Shown: piece after piece, positions 33,266 through 42,867 of the stretch
Numbering within the stretch: position 1 is the first letter of the stretch
Layout of the letters: every line of letters starts with the position of its first letter
Source: Mesorhizobium sp. dw_380
GTDB lineage: Bacteria > Pseudomonadota > Alphaproteobacteria > Rhizobiales > Rhizobiaceae
Direction of reading: 5' to 3'
NCBI RefSeq assembly: GCF_018588885.1
Contig: NZ_JAFFIW010000011.1
Coordinates: forward strand, 122,484 to 186,483
DNA length: 64,000 bases
Notes under the pieces: model-generated
The model's input: the letters and a program-made list of their open reading frames with translations, nothing else
Database searches by the model: none
Told to the model about the DNA's origin: nothing
Position numbers and translations under genes: made by a program

Positions 33266-34213
33266 TCACGCGAAAGGCACAGCCGTCGTGCCTTTCGGCA
33301 GCTTGGCCTCGTCGTCGGGCTCGACATGGATGGTGACGCGCACCGAGGGGATTTCGGCTTTCAACGCGTCCTCGATGCGGTCGCAGATGACATGGCTGGC
33401 GCCGACAGACATGTCGGCGTCGACGACCAGATGGAACTCGATGAAGGTGGCGCGGCCGGCGATGCGGGTCTTGAGATCATGCACCTCCAGCGCGCCCTTG
33501 CAGTTGGCCGAGATGATGTCACGGATGCGCATGTTTTCTTGCGTATCGACGGCGCGATCCATCAGGTCGTTCATGGACGAGCCGATGACATGCCAGCCCT
33601 GCCACAGGATGTTGAGCGCGACGATGACGGCGAGCGCCGGATCGAGGATCTGCCAGCCGGTCAGGATCGCCCCGACCAGGCCGCCGAACACGCCGACCGA
33701 GGTGACCACGTCGGTCATGATGTGATTGCCGTCGGCGACCAGCGCCGGTGACTTTTCGGCCCTGCCGGCGCGGATCAGCGTCCAGGCCCAGAAGGCATTG
33801 ATCAGGGTGGCGACGCCGTTGATGGCAAGGCCTTCCCAGGGCTGTTCGAGCGGCGCCGGCGTCTGCCAGGAGCGCCAGACTTCGTTGAGGATCAAAAGCG
33901 CTGCCAGCACGATCAGCACGCCTTCGAGCACCGCGGAGAAGTATTCCGCCTTGTGATGGCCGAACGGGTGATCCTGGTCGGCAGGCTTGTAGCTGACCTG
34001 GATCGCCCAGAGGGCGGCGGCCGAGGCAATGACGTTGACGATCGATTCCAGCGCATCTGAATAGAGCGCGACGGAGCCGGTGATGTACCAGGCGGCGGCT
34101 TTGAGCGCGAGCACGACAAAGGCGACCACGATCGACCAGAAGGCAAGGTTCGCAACCTTGCGCTTCGCGGCCGCCTTGGCCGCGATCGCCATCCTGTTCT
34201 CGGCTTCGGCCAT
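33266..34213 (-). CDS. Cation diffusion facilitator metal exporter
   Basis: This 315-residue CDF protein has six transmembrane segments and the metal-site motifs YSDALESIVN and HPFGHHKAEYF in the first half and VADGNHIMTDVVTSVG in the second. The C-terminal cytoplasmic domain (VHDLKTRIAGRATFIEFHLVVDADMSVGASH) is typical. It exports divalent metal (Zn, Fe, Mn or Co). The start lies five bases beyond the trpE(G) stop, so it is probably translated from the trp transcript. Confidence 0.9.
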   Translation of the reverse strand: MAEAENRMAIAAKAAAKRKVANLAFWSIVVAFVVLALKAAAWYITGSVALYSDALESIVNVIASAAALWAIQVSYKPADQDHPFGHHKAEYFSAVLEGVLIVLAALLILNEVWRSWQTPAPLEQPWEGLAINGVATLINAFWAWTLIRAGRAEKSPALVADGNHIMTDVVTSVGVFGGLVGAILTGWQILDPALAVIVALNILWQGWHVIGSSMNDLMDRAVDTQENMRIRDIISANCKGALEVHDLKTRIAGRATFIEFHLVVDADMSVGASHVICDRIEDALKAEIPSVRVTIHVEPDDEAKLPKGTTAVPFA

Positions 34214-34218
34214 CGAGG

Positions 34219-36408
34219 TCAGGCCGCCTTTTCCTTGGCCTTGCGCGGCAGGTGGGCGACGATGTTCTCGATGATGCGCATGCCGGCATTGTGGCCGAGC
34301 GTCATGATCGATTCCGGGTGGAACTGCACCGCGGCGATCGGCTCCTTGCGGTGCTCGAAGGCCATGATGACACCGTCCTCGGTCTCGGCCGTGACGACGA
34401 AATCGTCAGGCAGGCGAACCGGATCGGCGAAGATCGAGTGATAGCGGCCGACGGTGACTTCCTTGGGCAGGCCGGAGAAGATGATGCCGGGCTTGGAGAC
34501 GCGGATGCGCGACGGCTTGCCGTGCATGGGAATATGCAGCTGGCGCAACTCCCCGCCATAGGCTTCCGCCAGCGCCTGCAGGCCAAGGCAGACGCCGAAG
34601 ATCGGCAACTCGCGGGCGCGGGCTCGTCTGATGGTGGCGGCGCAATCGAAATCCTTCGGTGTGCCGGGGCCGGGCGACAGCACGACAAGGTCGGGCTTCA
34701 GCCGGTCGAAGACTTCTTCAGGCACCGGCGTGCGCACGGTCGAGACATTGGCGCCGGTCTGGCGGAAGTAGTTGGCGAGCGTGTGGACGAAACTGTCCTC
34801 GTGGTCGACCAGCAGGATGTTGACGCCGTCGCCCACGCGCGCGGTGGTCCGCTCGGTGCTGGCGGAATTGCCCATCTTGGCGTCGCGGATGGCGGAGAGC
34901 ATGGCGGATGCCTTCAATTCGGTTTCGGCTTCTTCTTCCTCGGGAATGCTGTCGAAAAGCAGCGTGGCGCCAGCGCGCACCTCGGCGATGCCGTCCTTGA
35001 TGCGGATGGTGCGCAGCGTCAGGCCGGTGTTCATGTCGCCGTTGAAATTAACCATGCCGATCGCGCCGCCATACCAGGCGCGCGGGCTCTTCTCGTTCTG
35101 CTCGATGAAGCGCATGGCCCACAGTTTCGGCGCGCCGGTGACGGTGACCGCCCAGGCGTGCGAGAGAAACGCGTCGAAGGCATCCATGCCTTCGCGCAGC
35201 CGGCCTTCGATATGGTCCACGGTATGGATCAGGCGCGAATACATCTCGATCTGGCGGCGGCCGATGACGCGCACCGAACCCGGCTCGCAAACCCGCGACT
35301 TGTCGTTGCGGTCGACGTCCGAGCACATTGTGAGCTCGGACTCGTCCTTCTTCGAATTCAGCAGCTTGAGGATCTGCTCGCTATCCGAAATGGCGTCGTC
35401 ACCGCGCTTGATGGTGCCGGAGATCGGGCAGGTCTCGACGCGGCGGCCGTTGACACGCACGAACATTTCCGGCGAGGCGCCGATCAGGTATTCACCTTCG
35501 CCGAGGTTGATGAAAAAGGAATAGGGCGAGGGGTTGATCGACTTCAGCTTGCGCGAAATCTCGGAGGGCTGCGTCTCGCATCGCTCATAGAACATCTGGC
35601 CTGGCACGACTTCGAACAGGTCGCCGCGCTTGAACGAGTCCATCGCCTTGCGCACCAGGTTGGCGTATTCGCCCGGCTCATGGTCGCCGCGCGGCGGGAT
35701 GCGGTCGGCGGTCTTGAACGGCTCGGCGATTTCATCGCGCGGCAGGCCTTCGGTCGAGAACCCGTCGCCCGCATAGTCGTAGCGGTCGGTCCAAGCCTTG
35801 GCCGAATAGTGATCGACCACCAGGATCTCGTCGGGCAGGAACAGCACAAGGTCGCGCTGGCTCTCTCTGCGCTCGAGCTTGTAATCAACCGGATCGAACT
35901 GGAAGGCAAGGTCGTAGCCAAACGCGCCGTAGAGGCCGAGATTGGCGTCTTCCGCGGTTTTGAACAAGGCGGTGATGGCGCGAAGGACCGTAAACACCGA
36001 GGGAACGCGGCTGCGTTCCTCCTCGGTGAAGACACGACCGGGTTTTGCGATGTCGAGGCGGATCAGTTTCTTCGATGCCTCGGCGATGGTGATGTCGGCC
36101 AGGCCGCCAATCGTCTTGCCGATGACCGGCAACAGTGCCTCGCCGCGGCCGTTCAGCGCCTCGATACGCATGGCGCGGCCGCGTGCGGAGATCACCAAAG
36201 GCGGATCGATGATGGCGGTGTCCCAGCGCGTATAGCGGCCGGGATACTCGTAATTCGAGGAAAACACGGCACCCCGCCGCGAATTCAGCCCGTCGACGTA
36301 AGCGTCGATCGCGCCGGCATAGGGGCGATCGTGGCGTTCGCGGGTGATGGTGATGCCACCCGCGGTCACGAAGCTTTCAGCGCCGTTTTCCAGAACCTTC
36401 ATCGTCAT
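34219..36408 (-). CDS. trpEG: Fused anthranilate synthase TrpE(G)
   Basis: This 729-residue protein joins the TrpE component (about residues 1-510, with [46 protein letters not shown]) to the TrpG glutamine amidotransferase ([27 protein letters not shown], catalytic Cys in [22 protein letters not shown]). It makes anthranilate from chorismate and glutamine. Fused TrpEG is typical of Rhizobium relatives. GGAG precedes the ATG at 36408; an upstream ATG at 36420 is in frame. A Trp-codon leader and attenuator lie upstream. Confidence 0.96.
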   Translation of the reverse strand: MTMKVLENGAESFVTAGGITITRERHDRPYAGAIDAYVDGLNSRRGAVFSSNYEYPGRYTRWDTAIIDPPLVISARGRAMRIEALNGRGEALLPVIGKTIGGLADITIAEASKKLIRLDIAKPGRVFTEEERSRVPSVFTVLRAITALFKTAEDANLGLYGAFGYDLAFQFDPVDYKLERRESQRDLVLFLPDEILVVDHYSAKAWTDRYDYAGDGFSTEGLPRDEIAEPFKTADRIPPRGDHEPGEYANLVRKAMDSFKRGDLFEVVPGQMFYERCETQPSEISRKLKSINPSPYSFFINLGEGEYLIGASPEMFVRVNGRRVETCPISGTIKRGDDAISDSEQILKLLNSKKDESELTMCSDVDRNDKSRVCEPGSVRVIGRRQIEMYSRLIHTVDHIEGRLREGMDAFDAFLSHAWAVTVTGAPKLWAMRFIEQNEKSPRAWYGGAIGMVNFNGDMNTGLTLRTIRIKDGIAEVRAGATLLFDSIPEEEEAETELKASAMLSAIRDAKMGNSASTERTTARVGDGVNILLVDHEDSFVHTLANYFRQTGANVSTVRTPVPEEVFDRLKPDLVVLSPGPGTPKDFDCAATIRRARARELPIFGVCLGLQALAEAYGGELRQLHIPMHGKPSRIRVSKPGIIFSGLPKEVTVGRYHSIFADPVRLPDDFVVTAETEDGVIMAFEHRKEPIAAVQFHPESIMTLGHNAGMRIIENIVAHLPRKAKEKAA

Positions 36409-36457
36409 TGCCGTCTCCATCAGCTTGTTGGGGCAACGGACCCGGGACTGGCTTTGG

Positions 36458-36493
36458 AAAAACAAATGGCCGCCCGGACATTCCGTTGCGGCC
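36458..36493 (-). terminator. trp attenuator terminator
   Basis: On the minus strand GGCCGC ... GCGGCC forms the stem with a 14-base loop, followed by ATTTGTTTTT. It lies downstream of the trpL leader frame and upstream of trpE(G), the usual attenuator position. Termination here would release a short leader RNA equivalent to the rnTrpL of Sinorhizobium. Confidence 0.85.
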
Positions 36494-36532
36494 ACCCTCT
36501 CTTTCACGCACGCGCGTTCGAACAGGCCGCTG

Positions 36533-36577
36533 TCAGCAGGCCCACCACCAAATGGTCTTGGTCGAACGCATGTTCAT
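36533..36577 (-). CDS. trpL: trp leader peptide with three consecutive Trp codons
   Basis: The 14-residue frame [14 protein letters not shown] has three TGG codons in a row before AlaCys and stop, and is followed by the attenuator hairpin. This is the classical trp leader arrangement and resembles the trpL before trpE(G) in Sinorhizobium meliloti, where the released RNA and the peptide also act in trans. Any trans action here is inference. Confidence 0.9.
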   Translation of the reverse strand: MNMRSTKTIWWWAC

Positions 36578-36728
36578 GGCGAAATCCATAGCGGCGAAAA
36601 ACCAGATACGCAACTGATTTGAAAAGTCTGTTCGGTGGCCGCCGCTTCTCAGGCTCATGGCACATCGCCACCGCCGGTGGTCCTGCCTAAACTGCGCGTC
36701 CAACATCGAGAAGACGGGATAGACATCA

Positions 36729-37499
36729 ATGACCCAGCAGATCGAGCGCGCGCGGACGTTTCATTCCCTCCACGTCAAGGGCAACCCGATCGTCCTCTAC
36801 AACGCCTGGGACCCGGGCTCGGCCAAGATCGTCGAGAAAGCCGGCGCCAAGGCGATCGCCACCGGAAGCTGGCCGGTCGCGGCCGCCTTCGGCTACGCCG
36901 ATGGCGAGAAAATCCCGCTGGAGCTGGCGCTAGACAACATCAGGCGCATCGTGGCCGCGGTCGACCTGCCGGTGACCATGGACCTCGAGGGCGGCTACGG
37001 CGTCGAGCCTGAAACCGTCGCCGAAACGGTGACGCGCGCCTTGCAGTCCGGCGCCATCGGCTTCAATTTCGAGGACCAGATCGTCGGCGGCACCGGCCTG
37101 CACGATATCGCCGTGCAGGTGAAGCGGGTCGAAGCCGCTGCAGCGGCCGTCAAGGCCTCCGGCATCCCGGCCTTCCTCAACGCCCGCACCGATATTTTCC
37201 TCAAGGCCAAGCCCGATGCGCATGACAAGGCGCTGCTCGACCAGGCGATCGAGCGGGCACAGGCCTATCAAAAGGCCGGAGCAAGCGGCTTCTTCGCGCC
37301 GGGCCTTGGCGATGAGGGGCTGATCGAGGCGCTGTGCAAAGCCACGGCGCTGCCGGTCAACATCATAGCGCTGGCGCATGTGCCGCCCCGCCAGCGGCTG
37401 GCCGAACTCGGCGTCGCCCGCATCAGCCACGGCCCGGTGCCATACCGGCAGATGGCGGAATGGCTGGAAGCGAAAGCGCGGCAGGCGATCTCGGGTTAG
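36729..37499 (+). CDS. Isocitrate lyase/PEP mutase superfamily protein
   Basis: This 256-residue TIM-barrel protein has LYNAWDPGSAKIVEKAGAKAIATGS, MDLEGGYG (metal ligand region), GFNFEDQIVGG and FLNARTDIFL motifs of the ICL/PEP-mutase superfamily. It lacks the KKCGH-type catalytic Cys loop of isocitrate and methylisocitrate lyase, so a lyase on another 2-hydroxyacid or oxaloacetate decarboxylase activity is possible. The start is the ATG at 36729. It is divergent from the trp leader region. Confidence 0.85.
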   Translation: MTQQIERARTFHSLHVKGNPIVLYNAWDPGSAKIVEKAGAKAIATGSWPVAAAFGYADGEKIPLELALDNIRRIVAAVDLPVTMDLEGGYGVEPETVAETVTRALQSGAIGFNFEDQIVGGTGLHDIAVQVKRVEAAAAAVKASGIPAFLNARTDIFLKAKPDAHDKALLDQAIERAQAYQKAGASGFFAPGLGDEGLIEALCKATALPVNIIALAHVPPRQRLAELGVARISHGPVPYRQMAEWLEAKARQAISG

Positions 37500-37515
37500 A
37501 CTGAAGCCTCCCCGA

Positions 37516-37695
37516 CGTCATCCACGGGCGGAGCAGGAGCGAAGCTCCGTCGCGGAGACCCGAGGATCCATGCCGCGACCTGGCCGGAGGTGCAGCGGAG
37601 CAGAATTTTGCACCGCAGCAGCGCTCTGAAGTCGCGGCATGGATCCTCGGGTCTGCGCCGCGTCGCTACGCTCCTTGCTCCGCCCGTGGATGACG
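37516..37695. repeat. 180-base dispersed element with inverted ends, copy B
   Basis: The outer ends CGTCATCCACGGGCGGAGCA and TGCTCCGCCCGTGGATGACG are inverted repeats of about 20 bases. The interior contains a long partial palindrome (GACCCGAGGATCCATGCCGC and GCGGCATGGATCCTCGGGTC). It lies between two genes converging on it and matches copy A at 33037-33216. Confidence 0.9.
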
Positions 37696-37735
37696 AAGCG
37701 GTGGGTGCTTCGGCAAACACCAAGCAAATGCTTCC

Positions 37736-38791
37736 TCAATCCTCCAGCGTCCCTGACCTGGCATCGGCGCTCTTCCTGTCGCCCACCAGCTTCAGGAGGT
37801 CCTCGCCGGCGCGGATGATGCGGCGCGAACGGCGGGTCAGGATGACGCCGTCCTGTGGCGCGAACACCTCCGTGCGGCCTTCGGTCTCGCCCGGCGCATG
37901 GACGATGGTGGCGAGACGCGTGCCCCTTGCGACACGGTCGCCGGGTTTGACGTCGTAGAGCACGGCGCCTGCCCGGGGTGCCGGCATCATGTCGATGTTC
38001 TCCAACGGGGCGACGACGCCCTTGAAAGGGCCGGGCGCGGCGAGCGTGGCATCGCTGATCACGCCGCGCGCCACCAGCAGCCGGTAGAGGCCCGCGGCGT
38101 CGGCGGCAGCGAGCGCGGCATCGACATCGAGGATGCCGCGATATTCGACCGTGGTGGCGGCACGGCGGTCGAGCTTCGCCACGTCGGCGGGAACATTCTG
38201 GTAGGGCATGATCGAGGCGCCCTCGAAGGTGCCGTCGGTGTCTTCGCTCCACAGCACCACCGCATCGATGCCCATGGCGGCGGCGCAATCGGCCATGGCC
38301 GGCCACAGGCTGGTGTGGACGTAGAGGTAGGCGAGACCTTCGTCGTCGCAATGCAGGTCGAGCACGATGTCGTGGCCGAGCGAAAGCTGCACCAGGCGTG
38401 ACTTCAGCCGCTGGTCGGCGCCGCCGAACGTTGTGTCGGGCAAAAGCTTGGCGTCGGGCGCGGCAAGCAGCGGAAAGCCTCTGTTGAAGTTGGTGCGGGT
38501 GCCCAGGTGAAAGCGGCCCTGATGTTCGCCGAAATGATATTGGGCGCGGCCGATCGGGTTGGCCCACGGCACGATGGTGATATTGCCCTTGATGCGGCCT
38601 TCGGTTTCGGCCTTGGCCAGCATCGGCACCAATGCGTCGATGGCGACGACGCCCGGCAATTCACCGGCATGGAGTGCCGCCTGCAGATAGGCCGAGGATG
38701 CCGCCTTGTCCGCGCCGGCGAAGCGGAACACCGGGAATTCGTAGGAAACGCCCTCGCTGTCGCCGGCGATGCGTTCGATCGATTTCTGCAT
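37736..38791 (-). CDS. Succinylglutamate desuccinylase/aspartoacylase-family protein
   Basis: This 351-residue zinc carboxypeptidase-like protein has a metal-site pattern ALHAGELPGVVAI (His and Glu) and DIVLDLHCDDEG, and a C-terminal beta-rich domain (GRTEVFAPQDGVILTRRSRRIIRAGEDLLKLVG). It probably cleaves an N-acyl group from an amino acid or related ligand. The start at 38791 has AAGGAG upstream; the ATG at 38854 would add unrelated residues. It is followed upstream by the MFS gene, in the same direction. Confidence 0.88.
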   Translation of the reverse strand: MQKSIERIAGDSEGVSYEFPVFRFAGADKAASSAYLQAALHAGELPGVVAIDALVPMLAKAETEGRIKGNITIVPWANPIGRAQYHFGEHQGRFHLGTRTNFNRGFPLLAAPDAKLLPDTTFGGADQRLKSRLVQLSLGHDIVLDLHCDDEGLAYLYVHTSLWPAMADCAAAMGIDAVVLWSEDTDGTFEGASIMPYQNVPADVAKLDRRAATTVEYRGILDVDAALAAADAAGLYRLLVARGVISDATLAAPGPFKGVVAPLENIDMMPAPRAGAVLYDVKPGDRVARGTRLATIVHAPGETEGRTEVFAPQDGVILTRRSRRIIRAGEDLLKLVGDRKSADARSGTLED

Positions 38792-38874
38792 GACTTTCTC
38801 CTTCGGCAGGCGGAAAGCCATGCCCGTCGGCGAGGCCATTGTCGATTGGTCCAATTTGTCGCGCTATGGGCGCA

Positions 38875-40044
38875 CTACTCGGCGGGCTGTGCGACGGGAA
38901 TCCGCCGGTCCAGGGCCTGCGACAGCACCGCCACGGTGACCGCGAGCAAAGCGAGCACCGCGCCGACCACGGGCAGGTGGGCATAGGAAACGCCTGCCGA
39001 AAGGGCCACGCCGCCGATCCAGGCGCCGCTGGCATTGCCGACATTGAAAGCGCCCTGGTTGAGCGTGGCGGCGAGGTTTGGTCCTTCGGACGCCGCCTCG
39101 ACGACGCGGATCTGCAGCGGCGGCACGACGACGAAGATCAGCAGGCCCCACAGGAAGACGATGCCGATGGCGACGCTGGCGATCGCGCCGAACTGCATGA
39201 AACCGACAAACAGGACCGCCAGCAACAGCAGCGTCCCGATGACGGTCGGCATCAGCTTCCAGTCGGCCAGCCTGCCGCCGATGATGTTGCCGATTGTCAT
39301 GCCGGCGCCGAACAGCAAGAGCACCCAGGTGACATCAGAGGTGGAGAGGCCGGAGACGTCGGTGAGATAGGGCTTGATGTAGGTGAAGACGGCAAACAGG
39401 CTGGCCGAGGCCAGGGCCGCGATCAGCATCGCCAGCCACACCTGCAATTTGCCCAGCACGCGCAATTCGCCGCGCAGGCCGCCGCCGCTCGGTTCGGTGA
39501 CGTCGGACGGCACCAGCCAGGCGATGGCGGCGACCGAGATCAGGCCGATGCCGACGACGGCGATGAATGTGGCGCGCCAGCCGAAGGCCTCGCCAAGCGC
39601 CGTGCCGGCCGGAACGCCGAGGATGTTGGCCAGCGTCAGCCCGGCAAACATCAGCGCGATGGCGCTGGCCCGTTTGTTGCGCGGCACCAGGCTCGCGGCA
39701 ACGACCGAGCCAATACCAAAGAAGGCGCCGTGACCGAAGGCGGTGAAGACGCGTGCGGCCATCAGCAGCCAGTAATTGGGCGCGATGGCGCAGAACAGAT
39801 TGCCGACGACGAACAGAGCGGCCAGCCCGACCAGCACCGGCTTGCGCGGCAGATGCGCGGTGGCCATGGCGACGATCGGCGCGCCGAAGACGACGCCCAG
39901 CGCATAGCCGGTGACCAGAAGGCCGGCGGCGGGGATCGTCACGCCAAGGTCGGCGGCGACCTCCGGCAGCAGGCCCATGATGACGAATTCCGTGGTGCCG
40001 ATGCAGAAGGACGCAATGGCAAGCGCAAGGATCGGCAAAGGCAT
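38875..40044 (-). CDS. MFS transporter, AraJ/sugar-efflux-like
   Basis: This 389-residue 12-helix MFS protein begins MPLPILALAIASFCIGTTEFVIMGLLPEVAADLGV, the signature of the AraJ/PbuE-like DHA1 group, with the motif MATAHLPRKPVLVGLAALFVVGN. The export substrate is unknown. It lies upstream of the aspartoacylase-type gene in the same direction and may be cotranscribed (83 bases between). Confidence 0.88.
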   Translation of the reverse strand: MPLPILALAIASFCIGTTEFVIMGLLPEVAADLGVTIPAAGLLVTGYALGVVFGAPIVAMATAHLPRKPVLVGLAALFVVGNLFCAIAPNYWLLMAARVFTAFGHGAFFGIGSVVAASLVPRNKRASAIALMFAGLTLANILGVPAGTALGEAFGWRATFIAVVGIGLISVAAIAWLVPSDVTEPSGGGLRGELRVLGKLQVWLAMLIAALASASLFAVFTYIKPYLTDVSGLSTSDVTWVLLLFGAGMTIGNIIGGRLADWKLMPTVIGTLLLLAVLFVGFMQFGAIASVAIGIVFLWGLLIFVVVPPLQIRVVEAASEGPNLAATLNQGAFNVGNASGAWIGGVALSAGVSYAHLPVVGAVLALLAVTVAVLSQALDRRIPVAQPAE

Positions 40045-40158
40045 GGGGCGTCCAGACTGAATCGGTTCAATTCAGACTGCGCGCGGAGCCGAGGCATGCG
40101 CAATGCACATCGCTGCAATGCAGCAATGCAGAAAGCCGGGAGCTTGACGATGAGCGCG

Positions 40159-41535
40159 TCAGGCCAGCGGCTTCAGCTCCTGCGCGATGGTGGGCAGCAG
40201 TTCCGAGACATTGGGATGGATGTGCACGGCGCGCGCCAGCGTGTCGACCGGCGCCTTGGCGTACATCAGGTCGAGCACGCAATGCACCGCTTCGTCGCCG
40301 CCAGGGCCAAGCACCGAACAGCCTAGGATTTGCCTGGTGTCGGCATCGACCAGGATCTTCATGAAGCCTTGCGTCTCGCCCTTCTCGACGGCGCGGCCGA
40401 CGCGGGTCATCGGCCGCTGGCCGACCAGCGCGCGGCGGCCGGACTTTCTTACCGCCGCCTCGGTCATGCCGCAGCGGCCGAGCGGCGGGTCGATATAGAG
40501 CGCATAGGCCTCGATGCGGTCGCTGACCTTGCGCGGATCGTTGTCGAGCAAATTGGCGGCGACGATCTCATAGTCGTTGTAGGAGGTGTGGGTGAAGGCG
40601 CCCTTGCCGTTGCAGTCGCCCATCGCCCAGATACCGGGCATGCTGGTGCGCAGCTGGTCGTCGACGGTGACGAAGCCACGCTTGTCGACCTCCACACCGG
40701 CCTTGTCGAGGCCGAGATCGTCGGTATTGGGGTTGCGTCCCAGCGCCAGCAGCACGTGCGAGCCGACCGCGGGCGGCTTGCCGGCCGAGAAGGTCACGGC
40801 AATATCGTTGCCTTGCTTGGCAAAGCTTATGTCGTTGGCGCCGAGATGAACCGCAATGCCTTCGTTTTCGAGGATCGACAGAATGGAGGCGGAGACGTCT
40901 TCGTCCTCGCGGCCGGTCAGGCGCGGGCTTTTCTCGATGACGGTGACGTCCGAGCCGAAGCGCCGGAACATCTGCGCGAATTCGAGCGAGACGTAGCTGC
41001 CGCCGACGACGATGAGATGACGCGGGAGCACGTCGAGATCCATCATCGAGGAATTGGTCAGGTAGTCGATGTCGTGGATGCCCGGCAGGTCTGGCACCGA
41101 AGCGCGGCCGCCGGTGTTGAGGAAGATCTTGTCGGCGGTCAGAAGATCGTCGCCGATACGCACGGTGTTGGCGGATTCGAAGCGCGCGTGGCCGCGATAG
41201 AGGGTGCAGCCCTTCATGCCGGCGATCCAGGTCTCCAGATTGCCACGGGCGTCGTTCGTGACCTTGTCCTTGCGCGCCTTGATCCTGTTATAGTCGACCC
41301 CGACGGGGCCGGAGAGCGTCACGCCATAATCAGTCGCGCGCCGCGCCAGATGCGCGGCATAGGCGCTGGCGACCATGGTCTTAGTCGGTATGCAGCCGGT
41401 GTTGACGCAGGTGCCGCCGACCAGCTTTCGCTCGATCAGCGCCACGCTCATGCCGGCGGCCGTCAGCCGTCCGGCCAATGGCGGCCCCGCCTGTCCGGCG
41501 CCGATGATGATGGCGTCGAAGGTTTTCGCCGTCAT
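40159..41535 (-). CDS. Flavin pyridine-nucleotide disulfide oxidoreductase, mercuric-reductase-like
   Basis: This 458-residue protein has an FAD motif IIGAGQAGPPLAGRLTAAG, the redox-active disulfide GGTCVNTGCIPTKTMV, an NAD(P)-binding IVVGGSYVSLEFAQMFRRFGSDV, the second FAD segment GIWAMGDCNG, and the interface His region HIHPNVSELLPTIAQEL. It lacks an N-terminal heavy-metal domain and is likely a disulfide or quinone reductase rather than true MerA. Its start overlaps the DUF4126 stop (ATGA), so the two are translationally coupled. Confidence 0.9.
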   Translation of the reverse strand: MTAKTFDAIIIGAGQAGPPLAGRLTAAGMSVALIERKLVGGTCVNTGCIPTKTMVASAYAAHLARRATDYGVTLSGPVGVDYNRIKARKDKVTNDARGNLETWIAGMKGCTLYRGHARFESANTVRIGDDLLTADKIFLNTGGRASVPDLPGIHDIDYLTNSSMMDLDVLPRHLIVVGGSYVSLEFAQMFRRFGSDVTVIEKSPRLTGREDEDVSASILSILENEGIAVHLGANDISFAKQGNDIAVTFSAGKPPAVGSHVLLALGRNPNTDDLGLDKAGVEVDKRGFVTVDDQLRTSMPGIWAMGDCNGKGAFTHTSYNDYEIVAANLLDNDPRKVSDRIEAYALYIDPPLGRCGMTEAAVRKSGRRALVGQRPMTRVGRAVEKGETQGFMKILVDADTRQILGCSVLGPGGDEAVHCVLDLMYAKAPVDTLARAVHIHPNVSELLPTIAQELKPLA

Positions 41536-41993
41536 GCCACCGCCGCCACGATCAGCAGGCCACCGATGATCGCCACCGCGTCCTCGAGGAAGGCGGCGGG
41601 CGGGTCCTTGCCGAAGGCGGCCGCCAGCCGGCCGCGCGCTTCGGCACCGCCCAGCGTGCCGATGACCGCGCCGATGGCGCCGGCGATCAGGCAGACGATG
41701 GTGGCGCCGGCGGTGGCACCAATCACCGCGCCGCTAAAGGCGCCAAGCAGGATGCGCGCACCGAACTGCTGCGGCACCTTGCGGCTAGGCGTCGACGGCA
41801 GCTGGTCGGTGACCAGTTCGACGATGGCCAGGATGGAGAAGATGCCGACGGCGGCCCAGTGGCTCATGAAACTCGCCCATGTGCCGGCGACCGGCAGCCA
41901 GCCGAGATATGCGCCCCAGGCGACGGCAGCCGGCGCGGTCATGGCGCGCAGGCCGGCAATGACGCCGATCAGAAGTGCAAGAATGTAGAGCAT
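41532..41993 (-). CDS. DUF4126-type membrane protein
   Basis: This 153-residue protein has several hydrophobic Gly/Ala-rich segments (MLYILALLIGVIAGLRAMTAPAAVAWGAYLGWL, ILLGAFSGAVIGATAGATIVCLIAGAIGAVIGTLGG) and the GLRAMTAPA motif of DUF4126. It is a probable integral membrane protein of unknown function. It overlaps by four bases with the downstream oxidoreductase, suggesting a functional link. Confidence 0.8.
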   Translation of the reverse strand: MLYILALLIGVIAGLRAMTAPAAVAWGAYLGWLPVAGTWASFMSHWAAVGIFSILAIVELVTDQLPSTPSRKVPQQFGARILLGAFSGAVIGATAGATIVCLIAGAIGAVIGTLGGAEARGRLAAAFGKDPPAAFLEDAVAIIGGLLIVAAVA

Positions 41994-42135
41994 GGTCGAT
42001 CCCCCTCGATCCCCGGGCCAGGACAGCCGCGAAAGGGCAGGCTACCATAGGTCCAATATTTGACCAGCACTTGGATCGGCGCCTTTCTGCTGGCCGCACT
42101 TGTGCTTTGCAATGGTGTCAATTGGAGACCACGTC

Positions 42136-42693
42136 ATGGCTGAAAGCGAGCGCGCGAAGATGGCGGCCGGCGAATGGTACACGTGTCTTGACGACGAATT
42201 GGAGGCTCTGCGCGTCACGGCGCGCGACGCGGTGTTCGCGCACAATTCGCTACCGCCGCGGCAGCGTGGGAACCTCGGACCGGGCTTGAAGGCATTGCTC
42301 GGCGGCGTGGGCGAGGGCGCCCGCATCGAAGCGCCGTTCCACTGCGCCTACGGCTTCAACATCTTTCTCGGCGACGGCGTCTTCCTCAATGCCGGCTGCA
42401 CCATCCTCGACACGGCAAACGTGCGCATCGGCAACGGAACCCTGCTTGGTCCCAATGTGCAGATCTACTGCGCCGAACACCACAAGGAGGCTGCAGGACG
42501 GCAAGCGGGACTGGAGATCGCCAGGCCGGTCGCGATCGGCGCCAATGCCTGGATCGGCGGCAGCGCGATCATCCTTGGCGGCATCAGCATCGGGAAGGGC
42601 GCCATCGTCGGCGCCGGCGCGGTGGTGACGCGCGACGTGCCAGCCAATGCCACGGTGGTCGGCAATCCGGCCCGGGTGGTCAAGCGCCGCTGA
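42136..42693 (+). CDS. Maltose/galactoside-type O-acetyltransferase (left-handed beta helix)
   Basis: This 185-residue hexapeptide-repeat protein has the Maa N-terminal domain (MAAGEWYTCLDDELEALRVTARDAVFAHN), hexapeptide turns (GVFLNAGCTILDTANVRIGNGTLLGPNVQIYC), the catalytic His in AEHH and the coenzyme-A loop. It transfers acetyl to a sugar hydroxyl. NodL belongs to the same family, but no nod genes or nod box occur here, so a nodulation role is not claimed. GGAG precedes the ATG at 42136. Confidence 0.87.
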   Translation: MAESERAKMAAGEWYTCLDDELEALRVTARDAVFAHNSLPPRQRGNLGPGLKALLGGVGEGARIEAPFHCAYGFNIFLGDGVFLNAGCTILDTANVRIGNGTLLGPNVQIYCAEHHKEAAGRQAGLEIARPVAIGANAWIGGSAIILGGISIGKGAIVGAGAVVTRDVPANATVVGNPARVVKRR

Positions 42694-42867
42694 CGTCACC
42701 CGGCGGAAACGGATAAATCGGGATTGACCGAATTTGGTCGGAAGCGGGTATTCGCGATCCGAGCCCAGCAATGAAAATAGTTCAAGACCGATGTCGATTT
42801 CCGGGAGGCCCATTCGTCCTCGCGATAGGAAGCCGAAGAAATTCGCCCAAGCAAGGAAACGGATGCG

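Noticed and set aside
33001..33327. A 108-codon minus-strand frame
   Set aside because: It is a translation of the 180-base dispersed repeat and runs into the CDF gene's 3' end.
34252..36591. A 779-codon open frame on the plus strand
   Set aside because: It is antisense to trpE(G), whose identity is certain, and has no family features.
38839..41988. Long plus-strand frames across the MFS and oxidoreductase genes
   Set aside because: They mirror well-supported minus-strand genes. The compositions are His/Asp/Gln/Arg-rich without domain motifs.
42136..42693. Assignment of the acetyltransferase as NodL
   Set aside because: The family fits, but there is no nod box, no other nod gene and the neighbours are unrelated.
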